This document shows positions 24,307-33,254 of a stretch of DNA of 50,248 nt, piece by piece. This stretch comes from Bacillus sp. AFS037270. Its GTDB lineage: Bacteria; Bacillota; Bacilli; Bacillales_B; DSM-18226. Every line of letters starts with the position of its first letter. Position 1 is the first letter of the stretch. The DNA is taken from assembly GCF_002585305.1 (NCBI RefSeq), contig NZ_NUNF01000033.1, positions 84,121-134,368 of the forward strand, in the 5' to 3' direction. The translations under genes and the position numbers were made by a program. Under the pieces are notes generated by a model, which searched no databases, was not told the origin of the DNA, and worked only from the letters and a program-made list of their open reading frames with translations.

Positions 24307-25590
24307 TTATTCCTCCTTCTTGGTGTTACACCACTCCGCGATAAAAATAGCTAATACCTTGGTAAAATCCAGCAGCTGCTGGATTTGCAGCTTTTCATTC
24401 ACTGCATGTGCATCCTCTAACTTTCCAGGTCCAAATATAGCAGTCGGAATCCCGGCACGACCTAGCCAGCCTGCATCAGTCACCGTTGTTGACATGCCTA
24501 CATTCGGCTGTTGGTGTAACATTTTTTCAAAGGAGTTCGTTAACAGTTTTGTACCTGGATGCTCCGGGTCTATTTCTAATGAAGGAAAAATTTCACCGCG
24601 GTCGACAATCATAGATTTCCCTCCCCAGACAAACTGTGGAGGATTTTCTCTGAGCCACGGATCAGCAGCGGCAACGGCATTGATATGCTGTTCAATTTCC
24701 GTAATCACTTCTTCGAAATCTTCATTCGGATAAAAATGAACCGTCACCCATAATGCACAGCGATCCGCAACAAACGCCGCATGTCTGCCACCTTCGATTA
24801 CCGCAGGATTAATAGTATTAGTACCTGGCGGGAAACCTTCATAGCTTTTGGTTACAGCCCAGTGGCGTTCAAGTTCTTGGAGGCCAGCGATAACCTTCAT
24901 CATTTTCTCAATCGCACTAGCCCCTTTAACACCACCGCCGGCATGAATCATTTTCCGGCGAATGCCATCGTGATAGGTTTCCTTGCTTTGAATGGTGATC
25001 CAGCCGGTAATGACGCCTCCTTGTCCTTGAATATGTAAGTCGCTTGTATCCACCACTACGGCATAGTCTGCACTATATCCGCGCTCGACACAGTCTTGAG
25101 TTCCGGCCTCACCGACCTCTTCGCCAATGACGGATTGGAATTGAAGGTCGCCTTGTAAGGTGACACCTAATTCTTTTAATAGTTTTATGGCAAAGAGTGA
25201 TGCGGCAATTCCGCCTTTCATATCCGCGACGCCCCGTCCATATATATAGCCATCCTTTTGGTAAGCCTCAAATGGGGAGGAGCTCCATTCTTTTGTGTCG
25301 CCAACCTCGGCGACATCTACATGGCCGTTTATGATTAAACTATTAAACTGACCAGAAGATTTACCTTGTAAAATCCCGACCACGTTTGGGTCACCAGGAT
25401 AGACATCCCATTTATCCGTGCTGAAATCTAACTCTTCAAGATATCCTTTAATAAATTCCTGAACCTCATTCGTATTACGGGCGGGAGGACTGACTGTTGG
25501 AAAGGCAACAAGATCAGATAAAAGGTCTAACAATTCCCCTTTTCTCGCATCAATTTCACTCGTGATTTTTGCAATCAATTCCTCGTTCAA
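24307..25590 (-). CDS. ylmB: N-formylaminopyrimidine deformylase (ArgE/DapE family)
   Basis: The 427-residue metallopeptidase-like enzyme has the zinc-site motifs INGHVDVAEVGDTKEWSSSP, GRGVADMKGGIAAS and SVIGEEVGEAGTQD. Family members include acetylornithine deacetylase, but within a thi operon the YlmB role is expected: removal of the formyl group from formylaminopyrimidine, giving the TenA substrate. TTG at 25590 is the start, with GGGTGTG upstream. It lies 12 bases after thiW and 4 bases before tenA. Confidence 0.87.
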   Translation of the reverse strand: MNEELIAKITSEIDARKGELLDLLSDLVAFPTVSPPARNTNEVQEFIKGYLEELDFSTDKWDVYPGDPNVVGILQGKSSGQFNSLIINGHVDVAEVGDTKEWSSSPFEAYQKDGYIYGRGVADMKGGIAASLFAIKLLKELGVTLQGDLQFQSVIGEEVGEAGTQDCVERGYSADYAVVVDTSDLHIQGQGGVITGWITIQSKETYHDGIRRKMIHAGGGVKGASAIEKMMKVIAGLQELERHWAVTKSYEGFPPGTNTINPAVIEGGRHAAFVADRCALWVTVHFYPNEDFEEVITEIEQHINAVAAADPWLRENPPQFVWGGKSMIVDRGEIFPSLEIDPEHPGTKLLTNSFEKMLHQQPNVGMSTTVTDAGWLGRAGIPTAIFGPGKLEDAHAVNEKLQIQQLLDFTKVLAIFIAEWCNTKKEE

Positions 25591-25602
25591 TTTTCACACA
25601 CC

Positions 25603-26118
25603 CTAGTTTTTTATAGCTGGAGATTTACTATCATTCATTACTAATACTTTCTTTCTTAAAAATACGACTAAGACCACAAATCCAAGCAGTGCACCTGCAA
25701 ACGAGCTGAAGATAAATAACGGAATAAATCCAAATAGTGTTGCTTTTTGTCCAAGGATTAACGTGGCGATCGGATAGGATAGAAGCGCACCAAGGATCCC
25801 TGTTCCGATTACTTCACCGGCAAATGCAAGGTACATCTTTTTTGTTTTTAAAAATAAAAGCGATGCGAGTAGGGCACCGACCATACTGCCAGGAAAGGCA
25901 AAAATAGAGCCTGTACCCATTAAATTGCGGATCAATGAGACCAAAAAGGCCTGGGCAACGGCGTAATAGGGCCCTAGTAAGACAGCAGATAAAACATTTA
26001 AAAAATGCTGCATGGGGAATACCTTTGTAAACCCGATAGGTATAGCTACGAGATTACTAGTAATCGTGCCTATCGCGACCATCATCGCCGTTAGTGTCAG
26101 CTTATACGTTTTATTCAT
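25603..26118 (-). CDS. thiW: Thiazole ECF transporter S component
   Basis: ThiW is the substrate-specific part of an energy-coupling-factor importer, proposed to take up hydroxyethylthiazole for ThiM. The 171-residue protein has five or six membrane helices and typical S-component sequence (MVAIGTITSNLVAIPIGFTK, then FPMQHFLNVLSAVLLGP). ATG at 26118 has GGAGGG eight bases upstream. It starts one base after the thiE stop. The shared energising module (EcfA/A'/T) is not in the window. Confidence 0.9.
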   Translation of the reverse strand: MNKTYKLTLTAMMVAIGTITSNLVAIPIGFTKVFPMQHFLNVLSAVLLGPYYAVAQAFLVSLIRNLMGTGSIFAFPGSMVGALLASLLFLKTKKMYLAFAGEVIGTGILGALLSYPIATLILGQKATLFGFIPLFIFSSFAGALLGFVVLVVFLRKKVLVMNDSKSPAIKN

Positions 26119-26119
26119 G

Positions 26120-26764
26120 TTATCGGCCCTCCACACTATTTTTTAATGCCTTCGTTGCTTCGAGTGGTGAATCTGCATGACTGATGGCCGTAATAACGGA
26201 AACACCATCTGCTCCGGCCTTTACGACTGCCGCTGCATTTTCACTAGTAATACCACCTATTCCGACCATTGGAATGGTATAGCCTTGTTGGCGGAGAATT
26301 TCGATTAGCTCTGTTCCCCTGACAGGCTTCGCGTCATCCTTTGAGCTAGTGGGGTAGATGGGTCCAATTCCGAAATAATCAGCACCATCGTTAAGTGCCG
26401 TCTCGGCTTCTTCCGGGGTATGGACGGATACACCAAGGATTTTACTGTCACCAATCCTTTCACGTACCACCTTTACTGGCTCATCTTCTTGCCCGATATG
26501 TACTCCGTCCGCATCCAGCTCGATTGCCAACTCAATGTCATCATTCACGATGAAGGGGATTTGATGTTCTTTGCAGATACTTTGTAACCGTCTAGCCAGT
26601 TCGTATTTTTCTGCCCCAGTTAAAGCACCCTTCCCTTTTTCACGGAATTGAAAAATGGTAACTCCGCCAGCGATTGCTTCTTTTAAAACCTCGACCGGTC
26701 CTTTGAGGCAGTTAGGACTGCCCATGATAAAATATACCTTTAAAGCCTCGCTCAGGTTTTTCAT
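26120..26764 (-). CDS. thiE: Thiamine-phosphate synthase
   Basis: ThiE joins HMP-pyrophosphate and hydroxyethylthiazole phosphate into thiamine phosphate. The 214-residue TIM barrel shows [35 protein letters not shown] and [14 protein letters not shown], which bind the pyrophosphate and substrates. Its start overlaps the thiD stop by four bases (ATGA), a sign of coupled translation. Confidence 0.96.
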   Translation of the reverse strand: MKNLSEALKVYFIMGSPNCLKGPVEVLKEAIAGGVTIFQFREKGKGALTGAEKYELARRLQSICKEHQIPFIVNDDIELAIELDADGVHIGQEDEPVKVVRERIGDSKILGVSVHTPEEAETALNDGADYFGIGPIYPTSSKDDAKPVRGTELIEILRQQGYTIPMVGIGGITSENAAAVVKAGADGVSVITAISHADSPLEATKALKNSVEGR

Positions 26765-27570
26765 CGATTTCCCCGCTCCCTTTTCTTCCGAAACGCTCCA
26801 TGGTTTGTCGGCCCATGTCCATGGCCGACCTCAATGCCATCCTCGATTGCCGCTTGAATGAACTCCTTGGCTGTTAAGACTGCATCATATACTGAAGCAC
26901 CTTTCGCAAGTTCAGCCGTTAGCGCCGCTGAGAACGTACACCCGGTTCCATGTGTATTTTTTGTCGGAATTCGTTTATTGGTAAAGGTATGAAACTCTGC
27001 ACCATCATATAGTAAATCCGTTGACTCTGATTCATCTTCATCATGACCGCCTTTGATGACGACCGTTTGAACACCCAGCTCAACCAATCTTAAGGCAGCT
27101 TCCTTTTTATCTTCGGCGCTTCTTATGGTCAATCCCGTTAGAACCTCCGCCTCAGGAATATTCGGTGTAATCACCTTTGCGAGCGGTAATAAATAGGTTT
27201 TCATCGCGAAAATAGCTTCCTGCTGCAGTAGAGATGCACCGCCTTTAGCAATCATCACAGGATCAACGACGAGATTCTCCCATCTATATTTCCGCACTTG
27301 CTCAGAAACAGCTTCAATAATATCTGAGCTAAACAGCATCCCCGTTTTCACCGCATCCGTACCGATATCTTCTCCAATCGCTTGAATTTGTTGAATGATC
27401 GCTTCCGGTGTCATCGGATAAACCCCATGAACGCCCAAGGTGTTTTGCGCGGTGACTGCAGTTATGGCGGACATACCGAAGACCTCTAATTCTTGAAAGG
27501 TCTTTAAATCCGCTTGAATTCCGGCGCCGCCTCCGCTGTCTGAGCCGGCAATTGTTAATGCTTTATTCAT
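26761..27570 (-). CDS. thiD: Hydroxymethylpyrimidine/phosphomethylpyrimidine kinase
   Basis: ThiD phosphorylates HMP twice to give HMP-pyrophosphate. The 269-residue ribokinase-fold enzyme begins [20 protein letters not shown] and has the anion hole [20 protein letters not shown] near the C terminus. It links pyrimidine salvage (ylmB, tenA) to ThiE. GGAGG lies 8 bases before the ATG, and 14 bases separate it from thiM. Confidence 0.96.
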   Translation of the reverse strand: MNKALTIAGSDSGGGAGIQADLKTFQELEVFGMSAITAVTAQNTLGVHGVYPMTPEAIIQQIQAIGEDIGTDAVKTGMLFSSDIIEAVSEQVRKYRWENLVVDPVMIAKGGASLLQQEAIFAMKTYLLPLAKVITPNIPEAEVLTGLTIRSAEDKKEAALRLVELGVQTVVIKGGHDEDESESTDLLYDGAEFHTFTNKRIPTKNTHGTGCTFSAALTAELAKGASVYDAVLTAKEFIQAAIEDGIEVGHGHGPTNHGAFRKKRERGNR

Positions 27571-27584
27571 CTTACAAACCTCCG

Positions 27585-28391
27585 TTAAATCTTTTTAATT
27601 GAAGCATTTGCCTTAATATCCTCTTCAGTGACTAATGCTAATTGGTTTAAAAATTCAATTTGAAAGCTGCCTGGTCCCGCTTCAGCTGTTTTCTTTGCCG
27701 CCTTTTCCGCAGCAATCCCGTAATAGGCTAACGCAGCAACCGCTGCTCGAAGTACATCCTTTTCCACTCCAGCAAAGGCACCGATAACGGAAGTTAATAG
27801 GCAGCCCGTACCAGTCACTTTTGTTAAAATTGGATGTCCGCCCGATACGACATAAGTGGTTTCACCGTTTGATACAATATCCTCTTTACCAGTTATGACA
27901 ACAACACATCCACTTATCTTAGCTGCTTTGATCGCAAGTTCGACTTTGTCTCCATTTCCCGCACCTGCATCAACACCTTTTATTTGCCATTTTTCACCAA
28001 TTACATTGGCAATCTCAGCTGCATTTCCTCGGACCACTGAAACTTTGACTTCGCTCATGATTTTGTGGGCCGTTTCGGTTCGATATGTGGTTGCCCCAGC
28101 TCCCACTGGGTCAAAAATGACAGGAACGCCCTGCTCATTAGCCGCTTTCCCTGCAATCACCATGCTATTAACATTTTGGGCATTTAACGTACCGATATTT
28201 AAAACCAGTGAACTTGCAATCCTTGCCATATCCGCTACCTCTTCACTGGCATAAGCCATGACAGGCGATGCACCCAAGGCAAGCAGACCATTTGCTGTAA
28301 AATTTGTCACAACGACATTCGTAATATTATGTACAAGCGGGCTAACCTCTCTTACTTTCTGTAATGTTTCATATACGAAATTTGTTTCCAA
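27585..28391 (-). CDS. thiM: Hydroxyethylthiazole kinase
   Basis: ThiM phosphorylates salvaged hydroxyethylthiazole for ThiE. The 268-residue protein has [40 protein letters not shown] and [15 protein letters not shown], all family signatures. The start is TTG at 28391 with GGGGAG six bases upstream. It is the first gene after the TPP riboswitch and its terminator, so it responds directly to thiamine pyrophosphate. Confidence 0.95.
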   Translation of the reverse strand: METNFVYETLQKVREVSPLVHNITNVVVTNFTANGLLALGASPVMAYASEEVADMARIASSLVLNIGTLNAQNVNSMVIAGKAANEQGVPVIFDPVGAGATTYRTETAHKIMSEVKVSVVRGNAAEIANVIGEKWQIKGVDAGAGNGDKVELAIKAAKISGCVVVITGKEDIVSNGETTYVVSGGHPILTKVTGTGCLLTSVIGAFAGVEKDVLRAAVAALAYYGIAAEKAAKKTAEAGPGSFQIEFLNQLALVTEEDIKANASIKKI

Positions 28392-28420
28392 TCTAAACTC
28401 CCCTTTTCTTTTTTAAAAAT

Positions 28421-28452
28421 AAAAAAACCAGACCCCTAAAATGGATCTGGTT
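28421..28452 (-). terminator. Intrinsic terminator of the TPP riboswitch
   Basis: On the minus strand AACCAGATCC and GGGGTCTGGTT form a stem followed by seven T residues. It lies between the aptamer and thiM and is the expected expression platform. Confidence 0.85.
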
Positions 28453-28493
28453 AGTGTTTTGAAAGAAAAACGCAAAAAAATATCTCGTTTAGC

Positions 28494-28582
28494 TACTTTC
28501 CTACGCTGGTATTACCCAGATCAGGTCCAAAGGGTTAAAAACTTTATTGTTTTCTCTCAGCCTGATACACAGGGCACCCCTA
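28494..28582 (-). promoter_or_regulatory. TPP (THI-box) riboswitch
   Basis: The minus strand contains GGGGTGCCC, CAGGCTGAGAGAAAA, then ACCCTTTGGACCTGATCTGG and GTAATACCAGCGTAGGAAAG in the canonical order of the THI-box aptamer. A terminator follows 41 bases later. It should repress thiM-thiD-thiE-thiW-ylmB-tenA-thiZXY when TPP is abundant. Confidence 0.97.
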
Positions 28583-28610
28583 GTAGATCTTTGGTTATTA
28601 AATTACACTC

Positions 28611-28639
28611 ATATTAACGCTAATTTTCTACAATGTAAA
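28611..28639 (-). promoter_or_regulatory. Sigma-A promoter of the thi operon
   Basis: TTTACA (28634-28639), a 17-base spacer and TAATAT (28611-28616) on the minus strand place the start of transcription about 20 bases before the THI-box. Confidence 0.6.
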
Positions 28640-28656
28640 GAATTTTTATTGACACC

Positions 28657-28896
28657 TTAACATTTTGCTAAGTCAATAATATCCTTTAACTCATTTGTAA
28701 ATCCCTTTATTGCCCGGTCATTTAGTACAGTTACTGGAACCCCTAGGAAGCCATAGTGTTCGACTTCTTTTTGAAAGGAAGCATTTTTTGAAATGTCCCT
28801 GACCTCAAACGGTATTCCTTCCTCCGTTAGTACCTTTTTAACCATTGTACATTCAATGCAATCGTTGGTTGTATAGACAATCACTGTTTTATTCAT
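28657..28896 (-). CDS. Glutaredoxin-like thiol-disulfide protein
   Basis: The 79-residue thioredoxin-fold protein starts MNKTVIVYTTNDCIECTMVK with a CIEC redox motif at residues 13-16. It has the cis-proline segment GVPVTVLNDRAIKGF and ends in cysteine. It resembles NrdH and small glutaredoxins of Bacillus, which reduce disulfides with low-molecular-weight thiols or thioredoxin reductase. The exact partner is unknown. Its start overlaps the upstream phosphoesterase gene by eight bases, so the two are co-transcribed. Confidence 0.85.
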   Translation of the reverse strand: MNKTVIVYTTNDCIECTMVKKVLTEEGIPFEVRDISKNASFQKEVEHYGFLGVPVTVLNDRAIKGFTNELKDIIDLAKC

Positions 28897-29398
28897 TGGT
28901 TTCTCCCTTATTTGAAAAAAAGATATGCTGTGCTTCTATGGTATCACCAATATAAAAAATTCCAAAGGAATACATCTTCTGACGCCGTTTATCTGTGGGT
29001 GAGCCAGGGTTAAAAAGAAGCACACCGTCTTCATAGCGTTTTATCGGGATATGAGAGTGACCAAAAATGATACAATCTACTGCTTCCCCGTTGAATGCTA
29101 GAGTGGCCCGCTTTTCAGTCGTTCTCCCTTTACCATGTCCATGGGTAATACCTATCTTAAACCCGCCTAGCTCTAGAATCCTTTTTTCGGGGAATTGTTC
29201 CTGAATGTTATCATCGTCGACATTCCCAAAGACCCCTTCCACTTTCGCATAGGATTGAAGCTCATGGAAAACGTCTATGGTCTGCCAGTCGCCGGCATGA
29301 ATGATCAAATCCGTGTCCGATAATTCCTCTTTCAATCTGGCTGGAAGTCCCTTGGCTCGTCTAGGCATATGGGTGTCGGAAATAACAACAATCTTCAT
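28889..29398 (-). CDS. YfcE/YsnB-type metallophosphoesterase
   Basis: The 169-residue calcineurin-like phosphoesterase shows all metal-binding motifs: DTHMPRRAKGLP (Asp8-His10), HAGDWQ, GNVDDD, THGHG and GHSHIP. It resembles Escherichia coli YfcE and Bacillus YsnB, Mn-dependent phosphodiesterases of uncertain physiological substrate. It is transcribed ahead of the glutaredoxin-like gene. Confidence 0.9.
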   Translation of the reverse strand: MKIVVISDTHMPRRAKGLPARLKEELSDTDLIIHAGDWQTIDVFHELQSYAKVEGVFGNVDDDNIQEQFPEKRILELGGFKIGITHGHGKGRTTEKRATLAFNGEAVDCIIFGHSHIPIKRYEDGVLLFNPGSPTDKRRQKMYSFGIFYIGDTIEAQHIFFSNKGETNE

Positions 29399-29563
29399 AT
29401 TTTATCCCTCGTTCAAAATAGTCTATCACTATTATATAACAAAGGCTTCTGTATGTTGAAATCTCGTGATTTCTGCCTTTTATTGCTCGGGAAAGCGCAG
29501 GAACAGACATTTCTCGCGTAGTCATGTCGGAAAAACTACTGTTATAGAACAAAATGTCAAACC

Positions 29564-29591
29564 AAAAAAACCTTGAGGAAAAGTCAAGGTT
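29564..29591 (-). terminator. Terminator of the gas vesicle cluster
   Basis: AACCTTGA / TCAAGGTT stem with a 7-base loop, followed on the minus strand by seven T residues, five bases after the gvpJ stop. Confidence 0.9.
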
Positions 29592-29595
29592 TCTT

Positions 29596-29940
29596 TTAAT
29601 CTCTCTCTTGTTGATCTTTCTCTTTAACTGGCTCTTGTAAAACCGGTAGCGCTTTTGCTTCTACTAGTTGTTCCAAACGGTCGATTCTCTCTAGTAATAA
29701 GGCATTTTCTTGCTCCGCTAGTTTGGCTCTTGAAGAATAGTACGAATCATTTTCCCACCAGTTCATGCCGATTTCCTTTGCTTTGTCAACAGAGGCAACA
29801 AGCAGCCTTATTTTGATCGTTAACAGATCCACATCAGCTAACGATATTTTTATATCCCCTGCAATAACTACGCCCTTGTCTAGGATCTTTTCTAACACTT
29901 CTAGTAAATTGGATGAGTTTGAAGGATGTTGAATGGGCAT
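29596..29940 (-). CDS. gvpJ: Gas vesicle protein GvpJ
   Basis: GvpJ is a minor GvpA-like protein of the vesicle, thought to act in nucleation or at the conical ends. The 114-residue product has the GvpA/J core [20 protein letters not shown] and LLTIKIRLLVASVDKAKEIG, followed by MNWWEND, which marks GvpJ, and a coiled-coil tail (KLAEQENALLLERIDRLEQL). ATG at 29940 has GGAGAG upstream. It is the last gene of the cluster. Confidence 0.9.
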   Translation of the reverse strand: MPIQHPSNSSNLLEVLEKILDKGVVIAGDIKISLADVDLLTIKIRLLVASVDKAKEIGMNWWENDSYYSSRAKLAEQENALLLERIDRLEQLVEAKALPVLQEPVKEKDQQERD

Positions 29941-29954
29941 AACTTTCTCTCCTC

Positions 29955-30251
29955 TCAAAGAAGTTTCCCCAGCGGTCCGAGTTCAATATTGAGCTCTTCC
30001 TTTTCCAGACCGAAAATGACTTTTAATTCATCCATTTTTTCTTCCAGTCTCATCAGGGTCAACCCTAGTTCCTCTAATTGTTCATCCGACAGCGAATCAT
30101 TCTCCACTCTTCGCATTGCCTGCCTCTCCATTAGTTGACGGAGGAGTTCGATAATTGTTAAGACAAGCTTAGCTAATCCTTGCTCCACCTTACTTGAGTC
30201 CAGCGGTAATCGTTCCACGGTCGATTGCCTCCCTGCGGTTTTTGTGCTCAT
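29955..30251 (-). CDS. gvpK: Gas vesicle protein GvpK
   Basis: GvpK is an essential assembly factor of unknown mechanism. The 98-residue product contains the family core KVEQGLAKLVLTIIELLRQL, ERQAMRRVENDSLSDEQLEE and the end LNIELGPLGKLL. I placed the start at ATG 30251, inside the 3' part of gvpS; a TTG at 30272 is an alternative. The overlap with gvpS is about 62 bases in another frame, much longer than elsewhere in the cluster. Confidence 0.88.
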   Translation of the reverse strand: MSTKTAGRQSTVERLPLDSSKVEQGLAKLVLTIIELLRQLMERQAMRRVENDSLSDEQLEELGLTLMRLEEKMDELKVIFGLEKEELNIELGPLGKLL

Positions 30252-30432
30252 AGGTCCCAAATGCACTTTCAATCGATGAAATCAGCAGCTTCAAATCTAT
30301 GATGATTAAATCAATATTTGCAATGGAAATCAGTATTTCACCTCGTACGACGACGCCTGTGTCGATGATACCATCCAAGAGGTCCAATAACGTCATTTCT
30401 TTGTTCTCAAAAAGTTCATACTGCTCCATCAT
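30190..30432 (-). CDS. gvpS: Gas vesicle protein GvpS (GvpA/J family)
   Basis: The 80-residue product has a GvpA-like core LLDLLDGIIDTGVVVRGEIL and IANIDLIIIDLKLLISSIES, and occupies the gvpS position between gvpL and gvpK as in Bacillus megaterium. It is a minor, GvpA-related component. It starts with two ATG codons and overlaps the gvpL stop by four bases. The C-terminal tail (THEHKN-like stretch TYEHKNRREAIDRGTI) overlaps gvpK and is short compared with the relative from B. megaterium. Confidence 0.85.
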   Translation of the reverse strand: MMEQYELFENKEMTLLDLLDGIIDTGVVVRGEILISIANIDLIIIDLKLLISSIESAFGTYEHKNRREAIDRGTITAGLK

Positions 30433-31259
30433 GGAGACCCCTTATCAATTTTTGAAAAGTGATATGGAGGCCATGGTCCGGTTATGTGAAAACTGCAGCC
30501 TAATGCTTCATACTTCTTTTCCAGATCTTGTAATTTGTGTAAAAATCCGCTCGATGTTACCCGATCAACCAGGAAATCACAGTTAACCATCATGTCATCT
30601 ATCCGGTCCGTCACATCTCGACCCCAAATTTTCCGAAGATTTGTTGCTCCTACATAAGGAGATAATTCTTCACTCATTCCCTGCCACCATTTGGACTGCT
30701 CGAGTTCAACTTCAGAAGCAATCAGCTGTTCAAGCTTTTTCTTCATAATGTATTGCTTTCCTTTTGGCATAGAGGTTAATTTTTCTTTTAACCCCACAAC
30801 GGCCGAATTATGTTCGTATACGTACGCTAATGTTTTATCGACTTGACAATAAACCTTTAAATTCCACTCCTGTTTATCTTTTAGGGAAAGCAGCATTTGA
30901 TATATTTCAGGATATTGATCATTCAGGATGGTCTCTAAATTTTCGGTATTTTGAAAAACAGTGCAAAACGACATTGGCAAAACCGTAAATTCCTTATGAA
31001 AAGTGGAGATGATTTCATGATGGTGAAAGGCCTTCTCTTTCAGCCAATCAGCATCTTTAATCTGCAAATCTATTTGCTCCTGTGAAAAGTGTTGGGCATT
31101 GACGGTTGTAATAATGGCTGCTAACTCATTTAAATGTTTAATTATGACCGAATTCCCATCTATCCCCATTATGGAAGGAACTTCTGAAGTTTGAAGTTCC
31201 TTTGCAAGAATGACCCCATACAAATATAAAAAATCGGTTGAAACCCTTGTAGAAGCCAT
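30429..31259 (-). CDS. gvpL: Gas vesicle protein GvpL (GvpL/GvpF family)
   Basis: GvpL/F proteins are accessory components that chaperone GvpA or sit at the inner vesicle surface. The 276-residue product starts with a LYLYGVILAKEL strand, has the central FHKEFTVLPMSFCTVFQNTE and the conserved C-terminal FHITGPWPPYHF. It differs from the second family member (gvpF) in length and order. AGGAGG precedes the ATG. There is a 26-base gap after gvpG, the only such break in the F-G-L-S run. Confidence 0.9.
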   Translation of the reverse strand: MASTRVSTDFLYLYGVILAKELQTSEVPSIMGIDGNSVIIKHLNELAAIITTVNAQHFSQEQIDLQIKDADWLKEKAFHHHEIISTFHKEFTVLPMSFCTVFQNTENLETILNDQYPEIYQMLLSLKDKQEWNLKVYCQVDKTLAYVYEHNSAVVGLKEKLTSMPKGKQYIMKKKLEQLIASEVELEQSKWWQGMSEELSPYVGATNLRKIWGRDVTDRIDDMMVNCDFLVDRVTSSGFLHKLQDLEKKYEALGCSFHITGPWPPYHFSKIDKGSP

Positions 31260-31285
31260 AGTGTCTCCTCCTAAAAAAGCATACT

Positions 31286-31528
31286 CTAATCGGTTAATCT
31301 TTCATTTTGTTCACGTTCTTTGGCAATCTTATATCTCCGCAGTAGTTCCTCTTCTTGTTCATCGTAAGTTTCGTCGTCGATTTCGCCTAGTTCATACATC
31401 ATATGCAATTCGACCAGTTGTTGTTGCAATAAAGGTAAATTGTATAATTCTTGATCAACCTCTTCTTGAATTTTTTCCCCAAGCTTGATGATGGAACGGA
31501 TTGGCAGTGTAAATAGTTTATGAATCAT
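31286..31528 (-). CDS. gvpG: Gas vesicle protein GvpG
   Basis: The 80-residue protein is almost entirely helical. It begins MIHKLFTLPIRSIIKLGEKI and contains LPLLQQQLVELHMMYELGEI followed by DDETYDEQEEELLRR, the family pattern. GvpG is an accessory assembly protein encoded between F and L in Bacillus. Its start overlaps gvpF by four bases. Confidence 0.9.
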   Translation of the reverse strand: MIHKLFTLPIRSIIKLGEKIQEEVDQELYNLPLLQQQLVELHMMYELGEIDDETYDEQEEELLRRYKIAKEREQNERLTD

Positions 31529-32283
31529 ATTTTCCCTTCTATCCGTAAGCGAATATTAACAAAATTGTAGGCAGGCCATGGACCGGAATACTTAAATTCC
31601 ACCTTTTCCTTCCACAATTCGTATAAATCATTGACCTTCTGGTCGAACGCGTCCTCGTTTTGTTTATCAATCAAAAACGCGGAATTCAAAATCACTTTCC
31701 CTGGTATCGTATTATTTTGCTTACCTGCTTCAGCTAAGTCTAGTAAAGGAATATAAATTTCTTCTTCCACTTTTCGCTCTATATTTAAAACAAGATTTTG
31801 AGCACGTTCACCTAAATGGATCTGGTCATAAAACGTGGCAGGATTGTCTTTGTCCTTTTTACCATCTTTCCACTCACTTAAAACCGGGTCATTTTTCAAC
31901 AATTGGTCGACCCATTCTTGTTTCGCTAGAACCTTTAGTCCTACTTCAAATTTATTTTCTAATTGTAGAAATAGTCTTTCAAATTCAGGGTGTAGATGCT
32001 TTGCCACTAAAAGGGCATCTCCCTCTGACTGAAATACATTCCCAAAACTCATAGGAATTATCGTGTATTGTTTCATTATTTTAGAGATGGTCTGTTGGTG
32101 GGCAAACAGGTTATTCCGATTTGGCAAGACTTCGTCAGTTACCTGTGTAACGACCAACGCTGTATTTTGGTGGTGAATCGTATATATTTCATTTTCTTGT
32201 CCGTTTAAAGTAATCTTTCCAAATCGCTTCTGTTGGTTTTCCTGTATCACGCAAAAAACGTAGACACCTTTTTTAAGACTCAT
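31525..32283 (-). CDS. gvpF: Gas vesicle protein GvpF (GvpL/GvpF family)
   Basis: The 252-residue protein has the GvpF/L layout: KGVYVFCVIQENQQ at the start, the central IMKQYTIIPMSFGNVFQSEG and the C-terminal VEFKYSGPWPAYNFVNIR. In this family it is implicated in handling GvpA during assembly. It overlaps gvpN and gvpG by four bases each, so N-F-G are translationally coupled. Confidence 0.92.
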   Translation of the reverse strand: MSLKKGVYVFCVIQENQQKRFGKITLNGQENEIYTIHHQNTALVVTQVTDEVLPNRNNLFAHQQTISKIMKQYTIIPMSFGNVFQSEGDALLVAKHLHPEFERLFLQLENKFEVGLKVLAKQEWVDQLLKNDPVLSEWKDGKKDKDNPATFYDQIHLGERAQNLVLNIERKVEEEIYIPLLDLAEAGKQNNTIPGKVILNSAFLIDKQNEDAFDQKVNDLYELWKEKVEFKYSGPWPAYNFVNIRLRIEGKI

Positions 32284-33182
32284 AGGTGTTCTTCCTTTCT
32301 AAGTATTTCCTTTAAAATAAGTTCCTCTATCTCAACACGATTCAGTTCAGGAAATATTTGTTTTACTGGTCTTGTTAACACGTCCAGACAGAGCCTTTGG
32401 TAATTATTATCCTGTGGGTTGAAAGGAATATTGGCCTTTTTGGCTACAGATGCAATCATGAGTGAAGCCCGCAGGCTAGGACAAAGTCCTTTTCCGTAAC
32501 GTCTTAAGACAGACACAATTCTTACAATCTCGCCGGCCTGTTTGTGGTTGATTCCTGTTTTTTGATGGATAATTTCTACTTCTGTTTCTTTATCGCAATA
32601 ATCCACATGGATCGTGATTAACCGGTCTAAAAGGGCATCTTGTGTATGAAATGTACCCGCATATTCATCAGGATTACTAGTAAATATGATGGAAAAGTCC
32701 GGGTGGCATTTGATGAACGATCCCTTCCCTTTCCCGTAAATGGGAAGAACTTTTTCCTCTAAAAGAGATAAAAATATATTATTCGTTTCCGGGCGGGAAC
32801 GTGAGAACTCATCATAAATAACGACATGGCCTTTTTTAACAGCCTCAATAAGTTGGCCTTGTATCCATATCGGTGTTATTTCTTGTTCTTTTTTATAAAC
32901 AGAATGAATGTAATTATCGATTACTTCCTTTTTACTAAATCCGGAATAGTGACCTATTAAATCTTTATTGGATAAGTCATGGTGACCGCGGATTATCGTG
33001 ACTGGTTTGTTTAGTAAACTAGCAATATATTGAGCGATACTGGTTTTCCCAACCCCCGAGGGTCCAACAAAATGAACAGGATATCCAGCCTTCAGATAAC
33101 GGACCGACCTTGTAATAATGTCCTCAAAAAAAGCTGTTTTCACGAAGCCGCCTATCTTATCCTCTTTCCTCATTTGGTTCAT
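32280..33182 (-). CDS. gvpN: Gas vesicle protein GvpN (AAA+ ATPase)
   Basis: GvpN is a MoxR-like AAA+ ATPase that promotes vesicle growth. The 300-residue protein shows Walker A GPSGVGKTS at 40-48, Walker B VVIYDEFSR, sensor IIFTSNPDEYAGT and LLDRLITIHVDY. AGGAGG lies 7 bases before its ATG. It follows gvpA across a 100-base gap that contains a stable hairpin without a T tract. Confidence 0.94.
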   Translation of the reverse strand: MNQMRKEDKIGGFVKTAFFEDIITRSVRYLKAGYPVHFVGPSGVGKTSIAQYIASLLNKPVTIIRGHHDLSNKDLIGHYSGFSKKEVIDNYIHSVYKKEQEITPIWIQGQLIEAVKKGHVVIYDEFSRSRPETNNIFLSLLEEKVLPIYGKGKGSFIKCHPDFSIIFTSNPDEYAGTFHTQDALLDRLITIHVDYCDKETEVEIIHQKTGINHKQAGEIVRIVSVLRRYGKGLCPSLRASLMIASVAKKANIPFNPQDNNYQRLCLDVLTRPVKQIFPELNRVEIEELILKEILRKEEHL

Positions 33183-33221
33183 CGTCTTTCCTCCTTATCA
33201 GAGAATTTATGGTTCATAAGT

Positions 33222-33254
33222 GGAGCCAAGGCAACATAATTCTGCCTTGGCTCC
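33222..33254 (-). other. Stable hairpin between gvpA and gvpN
   Basis: GGAGCCAAGGCA / TGCCTTGGCTCC form a perfect 12-bp stem with a 9-base loop. On the minus strand it is followed by ACTTATGAACC rather than T residues. It is more likely a partial terminator or mRNA-stabilising hairpin than a full stop. Such an arrangement would raise gvpA output over the accessory genes. Confidence 0.7.

Noticed and set aside
27856..28254. 132-codon plus-strand frame opposite thiM
   Set aside because: Antisense shadow of a conserved kinase gene.
29361..29552. 63-codon minus-strand frame upstream of the YsnB-like gene
   Set aside because: No ribosome site, odd composition, and it overlaps the start of the phosphoesterase gene; probably the leader or promoter region.
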